Made by a program: the position numbers and the translations under genes. Shown here in pieces: positions 17,012 to 25,847 of a stretch of DNA of 64,000 bases. Under the pieces are notes generated by a model. It worked only from the letters and a program-made list of their open reading frames with translations, searched no databases and was not told the DNA's origin. Each line of letters starts with the position of its first letter. The stretch's first letter is position 1. Origin of the DNA: Aestuariivita boseongensis (lineage in GTDB: Bacteria; Pseudomonadota; Alphaproteobacteria; Rhodobacterales; Rhodobacteraceae); assembly GCF_001262635.1 (NCBI RefSeq), contig NZ_JXYH01000001.1:124001-188000 (forward strand). The letters run 5' to 3'.

Positions 17012-18448
17012 TTATGTCTTCTCTGTCTGCGAGGCACCAATATCATCCAGTTCTGTTGGCTTTGAGTGATGGTATATGTGCAGATCGCGTTGAGGGTAGG
17101 GGATCGAGATGCCCGCTTCGTCGAATTTTTCTTTCATTTGTTGTGTGAGATCCCAGAAAACTGTCCAGTAATCGGATGTCTTTGCCCAAGGTCGACAGAT
17201 AAAGTTAACTGAATTGTCAGCCAGAGCATGAACACGAATGACCGGTTCTGGCTCCCCCAGAACGAGTGGATGTGCTTTCACCGTTCGAGTGATAACCTCC
17301 AATGCTTCTGGAATGGAGTCCTCATAAGAAATACCAAAGACGAGATCGACGCGTCGAGTCGCGCTCGCCGTCACGTTCGTGATGACGTTACCCCAGACGT
17401 TGCGGTTCGGGATGATGATCACTTGGTTGTCCGGAGTCACAACCTTGGTGGCAACAATACTAACCGACTTTACCGTTCCCGAAACGCCTCCGACATCCAC
17501 GTAGTCACCTTCGTCGAAAGGCCTGTTGATCATTATCATAAGACCACTGGCAAGGTTTCCGAGCGTATCCTGGAATGCGAATGCAAGAATAAAGGAAGCG
17601 CCCCCAATCAGAGCAAAGACGGGAGAGATGTCGATGCCGAGTGCCGATAGAACGATGAGCAGACCGATTGCAAGGACAAGCCAATAAACAACTGTGGCAA
17701 GAAACACCTGCAAGAGTTTTGATAGATTTGGTATGCGACTCATCAGACGGCGAGATGTCCGTCTTGAGAGACGCGCGACAACCATAAGGCCGAGCAAAGC
17801 CCCGACAATCACCGCGATATTGAGGCCTACTGCGATTCCTCCTTCGCGATGAGTGGCCCACCGAAGCGCCTCGGCGACAAGAGTTTCCACATCCGTATTT
17901 CGGGTCTCGTCAACGATCACAGACGAGCGATAGGCGCGATACTCGGAAATGAGGTCTGGGTCTCCTCCCTTCCTTTCCCAAGACGAGACGACGCGGCTAT
18001 ACTTATCGAACAGCTGACCTCTTTTGATTGTCAACTCGGTTAGGTTTGATCTCACAGCGTCCTCAACGGCGCCATCGGTGCGTGCAATCGCGATTTGCGC
18101 AGCCATTACGCCCTCGGTCGCATTACGAACGATCTCCAACCACTTTGCAGCGAGTTTCTCGAGCTCACCTTTCGTCAAAGGGATGAGGCGAATGTCCAGT
18201 TCGTTTAACGGGATATCCGGATCCAGCAATTCTGCAGGAAGGCCTGTTTCAGTGTCTCGGGCGGCGTCACTCAACGCACTATCAGTCACGCTTTCTGCAA
18301 TACGCTGCGTCAGCACTTCGGCCGTTGCCTCTTGCGCATGAGTCGTTGGAGCGAGCAGGAAAGAAAAAATCAATGCAGTTAGCAGAGCTATAAAGGGACT
18401 TTCCCTAATGACGAGAACGGCAGTCTTGAAATTGCAAGTGGCATGCAT
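17012..18448 (-). CDS. MscS-family mechanosensitive channel
   Basis: A 478-residue inner-membrane channel that opens on membrane tension. After a signal-like hydrophobic segment (about 20-38) comes a periplasmic helical domain of about 130 residues. Three membrane helices follow (about 185-290), the last holding the pore segment that continues into QDTLGNLASG, then the cytoplasmic MscS beta domain with NRPFDEGDYV and the IIIPNRN motif. The ATG at 18448 was preferred to a TTG at 18493. It is larger than E. coli MscS (286 residues), matching the mid-size group with an extra N-terminal domain. It fits the island's envelope-stress content. Confidence 0.9.
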   Translation of the reverse strand: MHATCNFKTAVLVIRESPFIALLTALIFSFLLAPTTHAQEATAEVLTQRIAESVTDSALSDAARDTETGLPAELLDPDIPLNELDIRLIPLTKGELEKLAAKWLEIVRNATEGVMAAQIAIARTDGAVEDAVRSNLTELTIKRGQLFDKYSRVVSSWERKGGDPDLISEYRAYRSSVIVDETRNTDVETLVAEALRWATHREGGIAVGLNIAVIVGALLGLMVVARLSRRTSRRLMSRIPNLSKLLQVFLATVVYWLVLAIGLLIVLSALGIDISPVFALIGGASFILAFAFQDTLGNLASGLMIMINRPFDEGDYVDVGGVSGTVKSVSIVATKVVTPDNQVIIIPNRNVWGNVITNVTASATRRVDLVFGISYEDSIPEALEVITRTVKAHPLVLGEPEPVIRVHALADNSVNFICRPWAKTSDYWTVFWDLTQQMKEKFDEAGISIPYPQRDLHIYHHSKPTELDDIGASQTEKT

Positions 18449-18520
18449 GGAAGTTTCCAGTTGTCCGAATGTCCGCGTGTTGAGTTTAGGCAAGTGAAGG
18501 ATGCCGATTTCGCCTGATTT

Positions 18521-19714
18521 CTATTTGTTGCCTCGACGGCGGACAGAAATCACGCAAGACGCGTGCTGGGGATGAAGTGCGGGGAGATCGCGGCCTAGGA
18601 CATCTACGGCTCCGATATGGCGCAGTGCGCCGCTTACTGCGACCTGGCCATCGACATAGCTGCGGCGCTTGCCGTGGCCGCTGGCGATGCAGTGCCAGTC
18701 CTTGCCTCCGTCGGATGCTCGGAAGCGGGGTGTGGCATGCGCCGGCTGCCGGCCTGTTGTGTTGGTAACAAGCGCTTGACCAACAGAAGTGGTCCGATGT
18801 TCCCGACTATGGATGATTCCAGAGGTAGGCTGGACTTGAGAGTGCGGGGTAGCCACCGTCAATTGTGGGATTTGAATTGGGCGAGCCTGAGGCCGGGGCT
18901 GGGGAACCTGGTTGGGCACGGGATAGGGTTTAGCAAGCGGTTTTGGACGCGGTACTATCACCGGCTGCGCTTGGGCCGTTGCCTGCGGCACGCGGTTCGG
19001 TACCTGCAAAGGAACGGCATTGGGTTGCGCGACGGGAACTGCGCCGTATCCCCCGAACGTGAGCCTCTGACCTGCAGGGATAATAATTGTCGGCGGTAAG
19101 GGGCCATATCCCGAAACGGTGGTCTGCGGGTTCGGCACGACAATGATCGTCGGCAATCCGTAGCCCGTGAAGGAAGGCCTCGGGAGTGTCTGCAGCGAAG
19201 GCACCGGCGATGTGCCGGTGAAGGTCGTCGGCGGGCTCGGTACAATCGTGACGGTGGGCGGCGTACCACCGGTGAAACTCGGTGTCGGGAGAGTTTGGAT
19301 TGGCGGGACGGGACCCGTTCCGGTCAAAACTGTCCGGGGAAGTGGTTGTACATAAACAGGTTGTGGGGATGTGCCGGTGATCGTTGGTCCGGGCTGTCCT
19401 TGAATGGCTGGAACTGGGCTCGTTCCCGTAACGACCTGTCCCGCATCGGGCGTGACGACTATGGTCGCCGGCACACCGCCTGGTGAAGGCTGTTGGCCCG
19501 TGCCGCTTGGCAGTTCGTTAGCAAGCGGAACAGTCGCCGGCACTCCCACGTTTGGTTGTAAGCTGGTGCTTCCACCGCAATTGGCTGCTTGATGGGAGTT
19601 GCCGACCCCGTTGCACCACCCCAAGTGCAAACCCGTCGACCATGACGCAGATGGTAATCCGCATAGCAAGACTATCGCGAGCAAGGGGGTCAGTATCCGG
19701 TTTGGACTCTGCAT
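18521..19714 (-). CDS. Secreted proline-rich repeat protein
   Basis: A 397-residue exported protein with a signal peptide (about 1-26), a long proline/threonine-rich middle (about 70-290) and a separate C-terminal domain (about 335-397) that starts at DWHCIASGHGKRRSYVDG. The middle repeats a unit like TGTSPVP-x2-Q-x-LP with spacing near 25 residues, shifting to plain PxP motifs toward the C-terminus. It starts four bases after the stop of a two-partner-secretion pore gene, so it is probably the exported or surface partner of that pore. It lacks the TPS haemagglutinin domain of known TpsA proteins. Confidence 0.65.
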   Translation of the reverse strand: MQSPNRILTPLLAIVLLCGLPSASWSTGLHLGWCNGVGNSHQAANCGGSTSLQPNVGVPATVPLANELPSGTGQQPSPGGVPATIVVTPDAGQVVTGTSPVPAIQGQPGPTITGTSPQPVYVQPLPRTVLTGTGPVPPIQTLPTPSFTGGTPPTVTIVPSPPTTFTGTSPVPSLQTLPRPSFTGYGLPTIIVVPNPQTTVSGYGPLPPTIIIPAGQRLTFGGYGAVPVAQPNAVPLQVPNRVPQATAQAQPVIVPRPKPLAKPYPVPNQVPQPRPQARPIQIPQLTVATPHSQVQPTSGIIHSREHRTTSVGQALVTNTTGRQPAHATPRFRASDGGKDWHCIASGHGKRRSYVDGQVAVSGALRHIGAVDVLGRDLPALHPQHASCVISVRRRGNK

Positions 19715-19718
19715 TTTG

Positions 19719-21245
19719 TCACCAGCTTTTTGTTAATCCAAGGTAGAAGGCGGAATCGCCCGCGTCGGTCGACACTCCATCAGTGAGAGGGGCGGCGACG
19801 TAGCTGCGGATGAACAATCCGTTCGGTAATTCCGCGTCCATGCCAATTCCGAGCGAGGCCAGAGTGATATCGTCAATTTCTGTGGCTGACGGGGAGTTGT
19901 TTCTTACATAACCAATATCGACAAAGCCGAACGGCCGGAACCGATGCAACAATCCTGATGAGGGAAAGATGTCGCGCCCGACTTCCAGCGTGGCTGAAAC
20001 GCCAATGTCGCCCTGTACCTCGGCGAAAAGGAAGCCGCGATCGTCATTACGGCCGCCGAGATGGAATTCCTCAATTCCTGGCAGGCGGTCTTGCGTGTAT
20101 TGCGCCCAAAACTCGGCGCGGACCGCGCTGTTTGGACCGAACCACGAGACGGGCCTCTCTAAGCCCGCACCGACACGCAAGTGGAAAAAGCTGCTGTCGC
20201 CGTCGTCGAAGACTAGCGAGCCATTGTCGCGTTCGCCGACCGATAGGTTGATGGCGTATTCGAATGCGCCTCCGTGTGGTAAAGCCTTGCCATAAATCCA
20301 AGATGCGCCAATAACGTTGACGTCGCTTTCAAAGGATAGTCCGTTGACATCCACATCGGAGGCCGATCTTCGTAGTTCGAAGGTGCCATAGCCATACGTG
20401 TCGACATCGCGCACAAAAGGAAAGCCTAAAGCAAGTATCGCCGTGTTTCCACGAATATCGGTCGCGGCAAGCGTTCCGCTTGCGTCACGTCGCGCCGTGA
20501 CACCGCCGAAATAGGCTTCGCCAAAAGCGCCGGATCCGCCGATTGGCGCCCTGTAGGTAAGTGCGCCCCAAACCGTATCGCCATTCTGTTCCGAGGAACC
20601 TGACAGCTCAAGGCGCAGCATGTCACCGGGAGTGAAGGCGCTCAGAAACTGTTGCCCAAAGGTAAGAACAGCTTCGTCGCCGAACCCACGCGATGGATGA
20701 TCCAAGGTGAGGTAGCCCCAGGACCGATCCTCCGGCGTCGCCAGAATGCGCACCCGTGCAGTTTGAGCGCCCGGTGGATAGTCGATTTCTGCGACAGCGG
20801 AAATGGACTCGATGTCCTCGACCAGCATAATCGCGCGCTCAAATGCTTTTTGGGTAACAGCTCGTTGACCGATCACAGGCTCCATGTAGGACTGGATCAG
20901 GGCAAAAGTGCGGGCGTCGACACCCTCAATGGATATTTGGCCGATTTCACCTTCATCTACGATCAGCGTCCGGCCGTCTTCAGCCACGAACACTTCGGCA
21001 AGAAAGTATCCATCTTCGTGGTAGAGAAGCTCCAGCGTCGCAGCCAGATCATCGACTCGAACGGCTCCAGTCCGCTGCGCAACTATCTGCGCCGCAAAGG
21101 CGAGTATTTCGCTTGGCTCATAGACTGTTGTGCCCATCAACCGATATTCTGTCGTTGGTCGCGCCGCAGCTGGAAGGCTCGCCAAGACGATAAGTAAAGC
21201 TGCAATAACGCTTTTTGCGATTTGTTTTGGTTTCAAAAAATGCAC
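19719..21245 (-). CDS. ShlB/FhaC/HecB-family outer-membrane secretion pore
   Basis: A 508-residue outer-membrane protein of the two-partner secretion (TpsB) family. A signal peptide (about 1-28) precedes POTRA-type domains (about 30-200), and a beta-barrel fills the rest. The barrel contains the GGRNDDRGF segment (the conserved VRGY-like region), and the protein ends in a W residue typical of barrel termini. The start is a GTG after AGGAAG. No large TpsA haemagglutinin gene is adjacent; the only partner is the proline-rich protein downstream. It is therefore either an orphan or serves an unusual client. Confidence 0.88.
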   Translation of the reverse strand: MHFLKPKQIAKSVIAALLIVLASLPAAARPTTEYRLMGTTVYEPSEILAFAAQIVAQRTGAVRVDDLAATLELLYHEDGYFLAEVFVAEDGRTLIVDEGEIGQISIEGVDARTFALIQSYMEPVIGQRAVTQKAFERAIMLVEDIESISAVAEIDYPPGAQTARVRILATPEDRSWGYLTLDHPSRGFGDEAVLTFGQQFLSAFTPGDMLRLELSGSSEQNGDTVWGALTYRAPIGGSGAFGEAYFGGVTARRDASGTLAATDIRGNTAILALGFPFVRDVDTYGYGTFELRRSASDVDVNGLSFESDVNVIGASWIYGKALPHGGAFEYAINLSVGERDNGSLVFDDGDSSFFHLRVGAGLERPVSWFGPNSAVRAEFWAQYTQDRLPGIEEFHLGGRNDDRGFLFAEVQGDIGVSATLEVGRDIFPSSGLLHRFRPFGFVDIGYVRNNSPSATEIDDITLASLGIGMDAELPNGLFIRSYVAAPLTDGVSTDAGDSAFYLGLTKSW

Positions 21246-22096
21246 GATTTCTTCCTAGCTTCTCGGCGAGCTGACAGTCAGGCCCAGTGTATCTTTGCTG
21301 TGGCCCCAATGTGCCTAATTTTCTTGAGAGATCGACGATCGGTAAGTCGGCAGAGCTGTTGCGTAGAACGTCCATCGCTCGCATAATGCAAATGACCCTG
21401 CACGCTATCGAGTGCAAGCCTTGTCGTCATCAGCCGATTTTCCCTTTTGATCGAGTAACATGATTTTGTTCTCCGCTATGAACGCGAGTGCCCATTCAGG
21501 ATTAGCGTCATATTCTGCAAATTATCACGACTTTTGTCGTTTGCTTTCTAGACCATCAGCTGGAAACGCCCTCTGGAAAAGAGCGGAAATATGCGTTTTG
21601 GTGGTTCTTGTTCCCGTCACTGATGTTTGTCGAACGCGGCAGGCGATCTTAGGATCGGTGGAAAGGTGGGTTGACGGATTTTGTTAGTCCGCCACTGCGA
21701 TACAGTGGCGCCGCGTTGATCAGGTTTTTCGTTCGGATAGCTTTGACAAATTCGCTCGCTGACGCTCTATAATTGGGCAAAAAAAAGACAATGCCGGAAA
21801 AAAACGTTGTTGCGATCAGATCACCGTTCTCGGAGATCGGTTCATTTCATCTAGTAAACATAACACGTTTGAATGTCTTCTGTTCGGTCAAGGTCGCTGT
21901 TCGAAGCAGTTTTGCAACCTCAAACTATTTGAACAAACGCTTCGCGAACGAAGCTGCCGCTCACGGATGTGCCTTCCCCTACTGCCACCTCGATCCGCAC
22001 TTGGTTTTCTGTTTCTCAATCATGCGCGCGGTCCTATGCTTTTTTGCCGGCTGTGGGCCGTTCCGCCAGCCTACTATGACCAGAGGAGGTAAACAC
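21246..22096. other. Long intergenic region with one motif copy
   Basis: About 850 AT-rich bases separate the divergent pore and LprI-like genes. A copy of the island's 20-bp motif lies at 21577-21600. Open frames inside, including one running into the LprI gene from 21773, lack ribosome sites and homology. It probably carries two promoters and remnants of older sequence. Confidence 0.5.
21577..21600 (+). promoter_or_regulatory. Recurring island motif, copy 1
   Basis: AAAGAGCGGAAATATGCGTT agrees with the consensus GAAGGGCGAAAATATGCGTT at 17 of 20 positions. It lies upstream of both the TpsB-type pore operon and the LprI-like gene. A role as a regulator binding site is inferred from recurrence and placement. 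Confidence 0.4.
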
Positions 22097-22483
22097 ATGA
22101 GGAATATTGCGGCTGCACTGCTAGTTACGCTTTGCGTACCGAGCACAAGCTTTGCTGATCCGGCCACGGAGTGCGGTGGGAGCAGCCAGGTTGAGATCGG
22201 CAGTTGCGTCGCCGAGACGCTTCAGCGGGTGAATGCGACGATCGACATTTACATTGGCTTCGCGAAGCGTGCGGCGGAAGAATTGGACAATGCAACTGGC
22301 CGAGCTGAGACTGCCCCCGCACTCGATGCGGCACAGGCGGCTTGGAAAGAGTATCGGGACGCGCATTGCGACTATGTCGGATCGACTTTTGGCGGCGGTT
22401 CCGGAACCGGCATTGGAATCGACTCTTGCAAGATCGAACTCGGCCGGGACCGCGCGCAGGACTTAATGCGATACGCGCAATGA
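22097..22483 (+). CDS. LprI-like secreted protein (DUF1311)
   Basis: A 128-residue secreted protein with a signal peptide (about 1-20) and the spaced cysteines and helices of the lysozyme-inhibitor LprI/DUF1311 family: C in TECGG, C in GSCVAE, a helical region ending in WKEYRDAHCDY, and C in DSCKIEL. An excellent AGAGGAGGT ribosome site fixes the ATG at 22097, so a longer frame back to 21773 is not used. Members of this family inhibit lysozyme or act in the periplasm. Confidence 0.8.
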   Translation: MRNIAAALLVTLCVPSTSFADPATECGGSSQVEIGSCVAETLQRVNATIDIYIGFAKRAAEELDNATGRAETAPALDAAQAAWKEYRDAHCDYVGSTFGGGSGTGIGIDSCKIELGRDRAQDLMRYAQ

Positions 22484-22599
22484 GCGCGGTACCGACAGTG
22501 GCTCACAGAGTGTCCAAGGCAAATTTATCGGAAGTATAGTTTGTACATGCAAAAAACCGACAATCCGTTTAATCCTGATGGTCCGGGCACTTTCATTGA

Positions 22600-22957
22600 G
22601 TGCAGGCACAATGGGCGGCAGGCGGGGTCATTTCGATTGTGGATGACATGCACATCTTTATCAAAGCGTTGGTTAGCGGTGGCCTTTTCCAATCTCCGGA
22701 TACGCTTGCTGAGATTCAGGACACAGTGCCGATCAGTAATCCGGCATTGCAAGGTCAGGGGCTCGGCTGGGCGCTGAAGGGTCAGGGTCTCTTATCGCCT
22801 CATCACCAATGGGGCATTCGACCTGGAAAAAATTAAAGCCGACTTCTGGGGACGGTTGCCTATGAAGCAAGTTGCCAACGAATCAATGAAAGCTAATCGC
22901 ACGACATGGGACTATGTCGTCGATCAAAAGGCGGGATCAGGATACATCAGGTCTTAG
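22600..22957 (+). pseudogene. Remnant of a serine beta-lactamase-like hydrolase
   Basis: Frame 1 from 22603 to about 22790 reads like the middle or C-terminal part of a class C beta-lactamase-type serine hydrolase (AAGGVISIVDDMHIFIKAL, then a GQGLGWAL segment). It is cut by a stop just upstream and loses sense after about 22790. A second coding-like stretch follows in frame 2 (22796-22957) with FDLEKIKADFWGR and TTWDYVVDQ, whose family I did not recognise. The two pieces may derive from different genes. No catalytic SxxK is present, so neither is functional. Confidence 0.55.
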
Positions 22958-23137
22958 AGTCCCGGCAGCTCAGTGCGATGCTAGTATCGGCTCGAAGGGT
23001 AACATCACCAAAACTGGGTTTGCAGTGTTCGAGCAAGTCTGAGTAGGTGATCAGAAAGTTGTCCAGTCGTGCCGAGGTAATAAACACGACTGGACAGGAT
23101 GCTCGTCGGCAAGGCCGACGAATTTCTACAAGTGACA

Positions 23138-23449
23138 TCAGCAGTCCTCGGCCGGCAGCATGTCTACGCTGGAATAGCGCCCGTCTGACGTCGTAATACG
23201 TGCGCATGCTCCAGTGTCCCGATTGAACCAGAAAGTTGTCAGGCCTTCGCTTCGGATCGGCTCATAGCCGAGCGCCCGAAGACCGCCTTCCGCTTGACCC
23301 GCCCGCGCTCCCTGGAATGCCGTCACATCAGTCGAGCTGCCAACTGCGGGCGTTCCCTGAGCGGCTGCCGAGCTCGAGGTATCTTCCACACAGCCCGACA
23401 ATGCAGTGACCGTGATCAACAGACCGGAAAAGGTTAGAGGTGCTTTCAT
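23138..23449 (-). CDS. Small lipoprotein, AEDC family (cluster A)
   Basis: A 103-residue lipoprotein with a lipobox ending LSGC and a mature domain containing GLTTFWFNRDTGACARITT and the C-terminal PAEDC. Two paralogues lie in the window: the C-terminal half of 23889-24632 and the whole of 43729-44040. The cysteine pair (in GACA and the last residue) probably forms a disulfide. An AGGAGAAG ribosome site supports the ATG at 23449. It is last in cluster A, the same place its paralogue holds relative to the GlsB-like genes of cluster B. Family function unknown. Confidence 0.8.
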   Translation of the reverse strand: MKAPLTFSGLLITVTALSGCVEDTSSSAAAQGTPAVGSSTDVTAFQGARAGQAEGGLRALGYEPIRSEGLTTFWFNRDTGACARITTSDGRYSSVDMLPAEDC

Positions 23450-23521
23450 GAGCAACTTCTCCTGTTTGGTTGATGTAGTCTTTAGAGCTCATGAGGGATT
23501 TGCTCTGCTGGATTTGTCTGG

Positions 23522-23878
23522 TCAGTTCGCTGCTTTTCGGATCAGTCGAACGATCAAGATCAGAATGACCGCTCCCACGATGGCGGCTAGAAAGCCGCCG
23601 ATCGCACTACCCAGGGAAACACCCATCAGCGGTAGAACCCGTCCGGCCAGGATCGATCCCCCGATGCCGATAAGTATATCCATCCACAATCCCGACCCGC
23701 TGCCCTTCACGATGAGACTGGCCAGCCATCCCACAATGGCACCGATGATGATGAGAATGAGCAGACCTATGACGCCACCGATCGCCGCGCCGACAAGTTG
23801 GGCCGTCTCGTCCTGAGCCCATGCGGGGCCGACAAACGTTGTCATCAGGATCATTGCGCTGAGTATTTGGTTTTTCAT
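23522..23878 (-). CDS. GlsB/YeaQ/YmgE-like membrane protein with signal peptide (cluster A)
   Basis: A 118-residue inner-membrane protein. A signal-peptide-like N-terminus (through PAWAQ, about residue 22) precedes three hydrophobic segments of the transglycosylase-associated GlsB/YeaQ family, recognisable from GAIVGWLASLIVKGSGSG and the glycine-rich IGIGG turn. Family members are small stress-induced membrane proteins of unknown mechanism. The start at 23878 follows AGGAG; its paralogue at 42244 lacks the signal segment. Confidence 0.85.
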   Translation of the reverse strand: MKNQILSAMILMTTFVGPAWAQDETAQLVGAAIGGVIGLLILIIIGAIVGWLASLIVKGSGSGLWMDILIGIGGSILAGRVLPLMGVSLGSAIGGFLAAIVGAVILILIVRLIRKAAN

Positions 23879-23888
23879 TTTCTCACTC

Positions 23889-24632
23889 CTAGCAATCCTC
23901 GGCGGGTACCATGATGATCTCCGAGAAGACGCCGTCTGATGTTGTAATCTTCGCACAGGCACCAACCTCGCGGTTGAACCAGAAAGTTGTGAGACCTTCG
24001 CTGCGGATCGCTTCAAAGCCCAAAGCACGCAAGCCGCCCTCTGCCTGCCCCCCGCGTGCGCCCACAAAGGCAGACAGGTCAGTTGGGCTTCCGACCGGTG
24101 AAACAGTCTCAGAGTTTGCGCCGTCCAATGCCCCGCCTCCATCATCCGCCGCCGTCGTATCTTCACCCGACGCCGCTGCATTGATTTGCTCTGCCGTGGC
24201 GTTGCTTCCGTCGTTTGACACAAGGCAGCGCCATTCCCCGCCATTTGCATCCTGCAGCATCACCAGAGAGTTGGCTTCGGAGAACTCCGTTCCGGTTACT
24301 GTCCCGCCAACCGCACCATTTGTCGCCCGCACCGCATCTATGCAAGCATCAATTGCGTCCTGGCTGACCTCCGAGATGTTTACACCGGCTCCACCCGTGT
24401 CGGAGGCGCCATCCATCGCTCCTCCTCCGTCATCCGCCGTCGCAGTGTTCTCTGTCGATGCACCATCCATTGCGCCGCCTCCGTCATCCGCCGTTGCGGT
24501 GTTTTCCGCCGGCGCTGCGGATTGTGAGCTTTCAGTGGTGACGGATGTGGCAGTGTCCGAACTGGTGTCTTCCTCTTCGTTGCAAGCAGTAAGAGCAAGC
24601 GCGAGCAGTACAACAGTAAGCATCTGTTTCAT
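23889..24632 (-). CDS. Two-domain lipoprotein with DDGGGAMDGA repeats (cluster A)
   Basis: A 247-residue lipoprotein (lipobox ALTAC). After an acidic linker with two near-identical ADDGGGAMDGAS repeats comes a domain ending in GGEWRCLV, shared with the lipoprotein at 41804. A third repeat, ADDGGGALDGAN, leads to an AEDC-type domain shared with 23138 and 43729. It thus looks like a fusion of two families that exist separately in cluster B. A longer frame to 24761 lacks a ribosome site; the lipobox fixes the start at 24632. Function unknown; envelope location is clear. Confidence 0.8.
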   Translation of the reverse strand: MKQMLTVVLLALALTACNEEEDTSSDTATSVTTESSQSAAPAENTATADDGGGAMDGASTENTATADDGGGAMDGASDTGGAGVNISEVSQDAIDACIDAVRATNGAVGGTVTGTEFSEANSLVMLQDANGGEWRCLVSNDGSNATAEQINAAASGEDTTAADDGGGALDGANSETVSPVGSPTDLSAFVGARGGQAEGGLRALGFEAIRSEGLTTFWFNREVGACAKITTSDGVFSEIIMVPAEDC

Positions 24633-24744
24633 ATCAAAACCCTCAAAATGTGACGTATCAATGCGTAAGGAGCGTCTCGTTCGAGTTATCCGGCCGAAGG
24701 TTGCGCGTCCCGCCGAAAGGGCGAGACGCTTGGGTTGCTTATTG

Positions 24745-25050
24745 TCAGTTCGCAAACTCACTGAACACAGTCACACTGCCGTCGCTTTCCAGCCGACAGC
24801 TCAAGCGCTGACCGCCAGCGTCAAGAACTAGCAGTGGCCCTCCGCCTGTCCGAAGACGGTCAAGAATGTTGATATCCATGGCAGGGAAGTCGGCATACAC
24901 AGCTGCCTGGTCAATACAGGGCGCGGTCATCGCATTGAATTGTGCCTCTGTACCACTCAGCCCGTCATTGGCTGGTTGGCTTGTCTCAACGCAAGCAGCG
25001 AGTGCTCCAAGAGCTGCAGTGAGTGCGGTTAACTTAACGATTTTGTTCAT
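24745..25050 (-). CDS. Small lipoprotein, VETS family (cluster A)
   Basis: A 101-residue lipoprotein whose lipobox region, LAACVETS, is identical to that of the cluster B gene at 41804. The mature part has two cysteines (in MTAPCIDQ and RLSCRLES), and the RLSCRLESDGS stretch resembles the WRCLVxxDGS of its relatives. An AAAGGAC ribosome site precedes the ATG. It sits between the PPC-like gene and the two-domain lipoprotein. No function recognised. Confidence 0.75.
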   Translation of the reverse strand: MNKIVKLTALTAALGALAACVETSQPANDGLSGTEAQFNAMTAPCIDQAAVYADFPAMDINILDRLRTGGGPLLVLDAGGQRLSCRLESDGSVTVFSEFAN

Positions 25051-25115
25051 ATTTGATGTCCTTTTAGTGGTTGTAGTTTTCTGGGGTAGAACCCAGTTGC
25101 TGAGTAAACGGCGGT

Positions 25116-25769
25116 TTAGTTCACTCCGAAGATGACGTTAAAATCGATCGATTGACCACCGCGGTTAACCACCTCGATGACGTGATCCCCAGACTGCCAG
25201 AGTTGGCCTCGATACTCCCTGTTTGCATTGATGAGTTCGAGTAGAAAACTGCCGTCAGGATTGAAAATCTCATACTCCAGCCGCCCGCGCCTGGGAGCAA
25301 CGCGGACATACAGGTTTTGCCCATTTCGAGCGCCCAAGACATAGCGCACCGATGCGCCTGGCGCGACCGTCCCGGTCAGTTCCGTACCGGTCGATCCGGA
25401 AGGAAACTGCACGCGCACCGTTTGGGTTCCACCGGCTTCCGCATTTCCGGAGCCTGAGGCGCGAAGGAAATCGGTGTGGTTCCTGCCATCGACAAAAAAC
25501 TCCGACATAGTGGTGCTGCCCTTCGGAAAGGCACAGGCGATATAGGCGGCGCGGGCTTCCAAATAGATATCGCCTCCGACGGTTTCTGTGCCATCGACGC
25601 GTGCGCCGTTGTAGTGCATTGCCGTTCTTGCATTTCGAACGCCGAAATATTCGCGCGCCGTTGCGCCACACTCGTCAATATAGAATCCGACGCCTTGCGC
25701 TGATGTGACCGTTGGCAGCGCGACAGCGAAGGCCAGCGTAGCTGCTGTACTCAGTAATAAACACTTCAT
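25116..25769 (-). CDS. Secreted PPC-like protein without SH3 (cluster A)
   Basis: A 217-residue periplasmic or secreted protein. A signal peptide (about 1-24) precedes an N-terminal domain also seen in the cluster B protein at 42542 (FYIDECGATAREYF against FMLNECSSAGQTYF). The C-terminal beta-rich domain (about 120-217), resembling a bacterial pre-peptidase C-terminal (PPC) fold, carries NPDGSFLL and YRGQLWQSGDH, both found in all three paralogues. AGGAG before 25769 fixes the start. It is the first gene of cluster A. Confidence 0.78.
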   Translation of the reverse strand: MKCLLLSTAATLAFAVALPTVTSAQGVGFYIDECGATAREYFGVRNARTAMHYNGARVDGTETVGGDIYLEARAAYIACAFPKGSTTMSEFFVDGRNHTDFLRASGSGNAEAGGTQTVRVQFPSGSTGTELTGTVAPGASVRYVLGARNGQNLYVRVAPRRGRLEYEIFNPDGSFLLELINANREYRGQLWQSGDHVIEVVNRGGQSIDFNVIFGVN

Positions 25770-25847
25770 GGTTTGGCTCCTTTTCTTCATTTTGGCCGTT
25801 TTCGGATTTGAGACGCATTCCCGGTGTCCCAGGATTTGCATTCTGTT

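Noticed and set aside
21773-22096. N-terminal extension of the LprI-like protein
   Set aside because: The frame is open, but the strong AGAGGAGGT site and signal peptide at 22097 show the real start; the extension has no coding signature.
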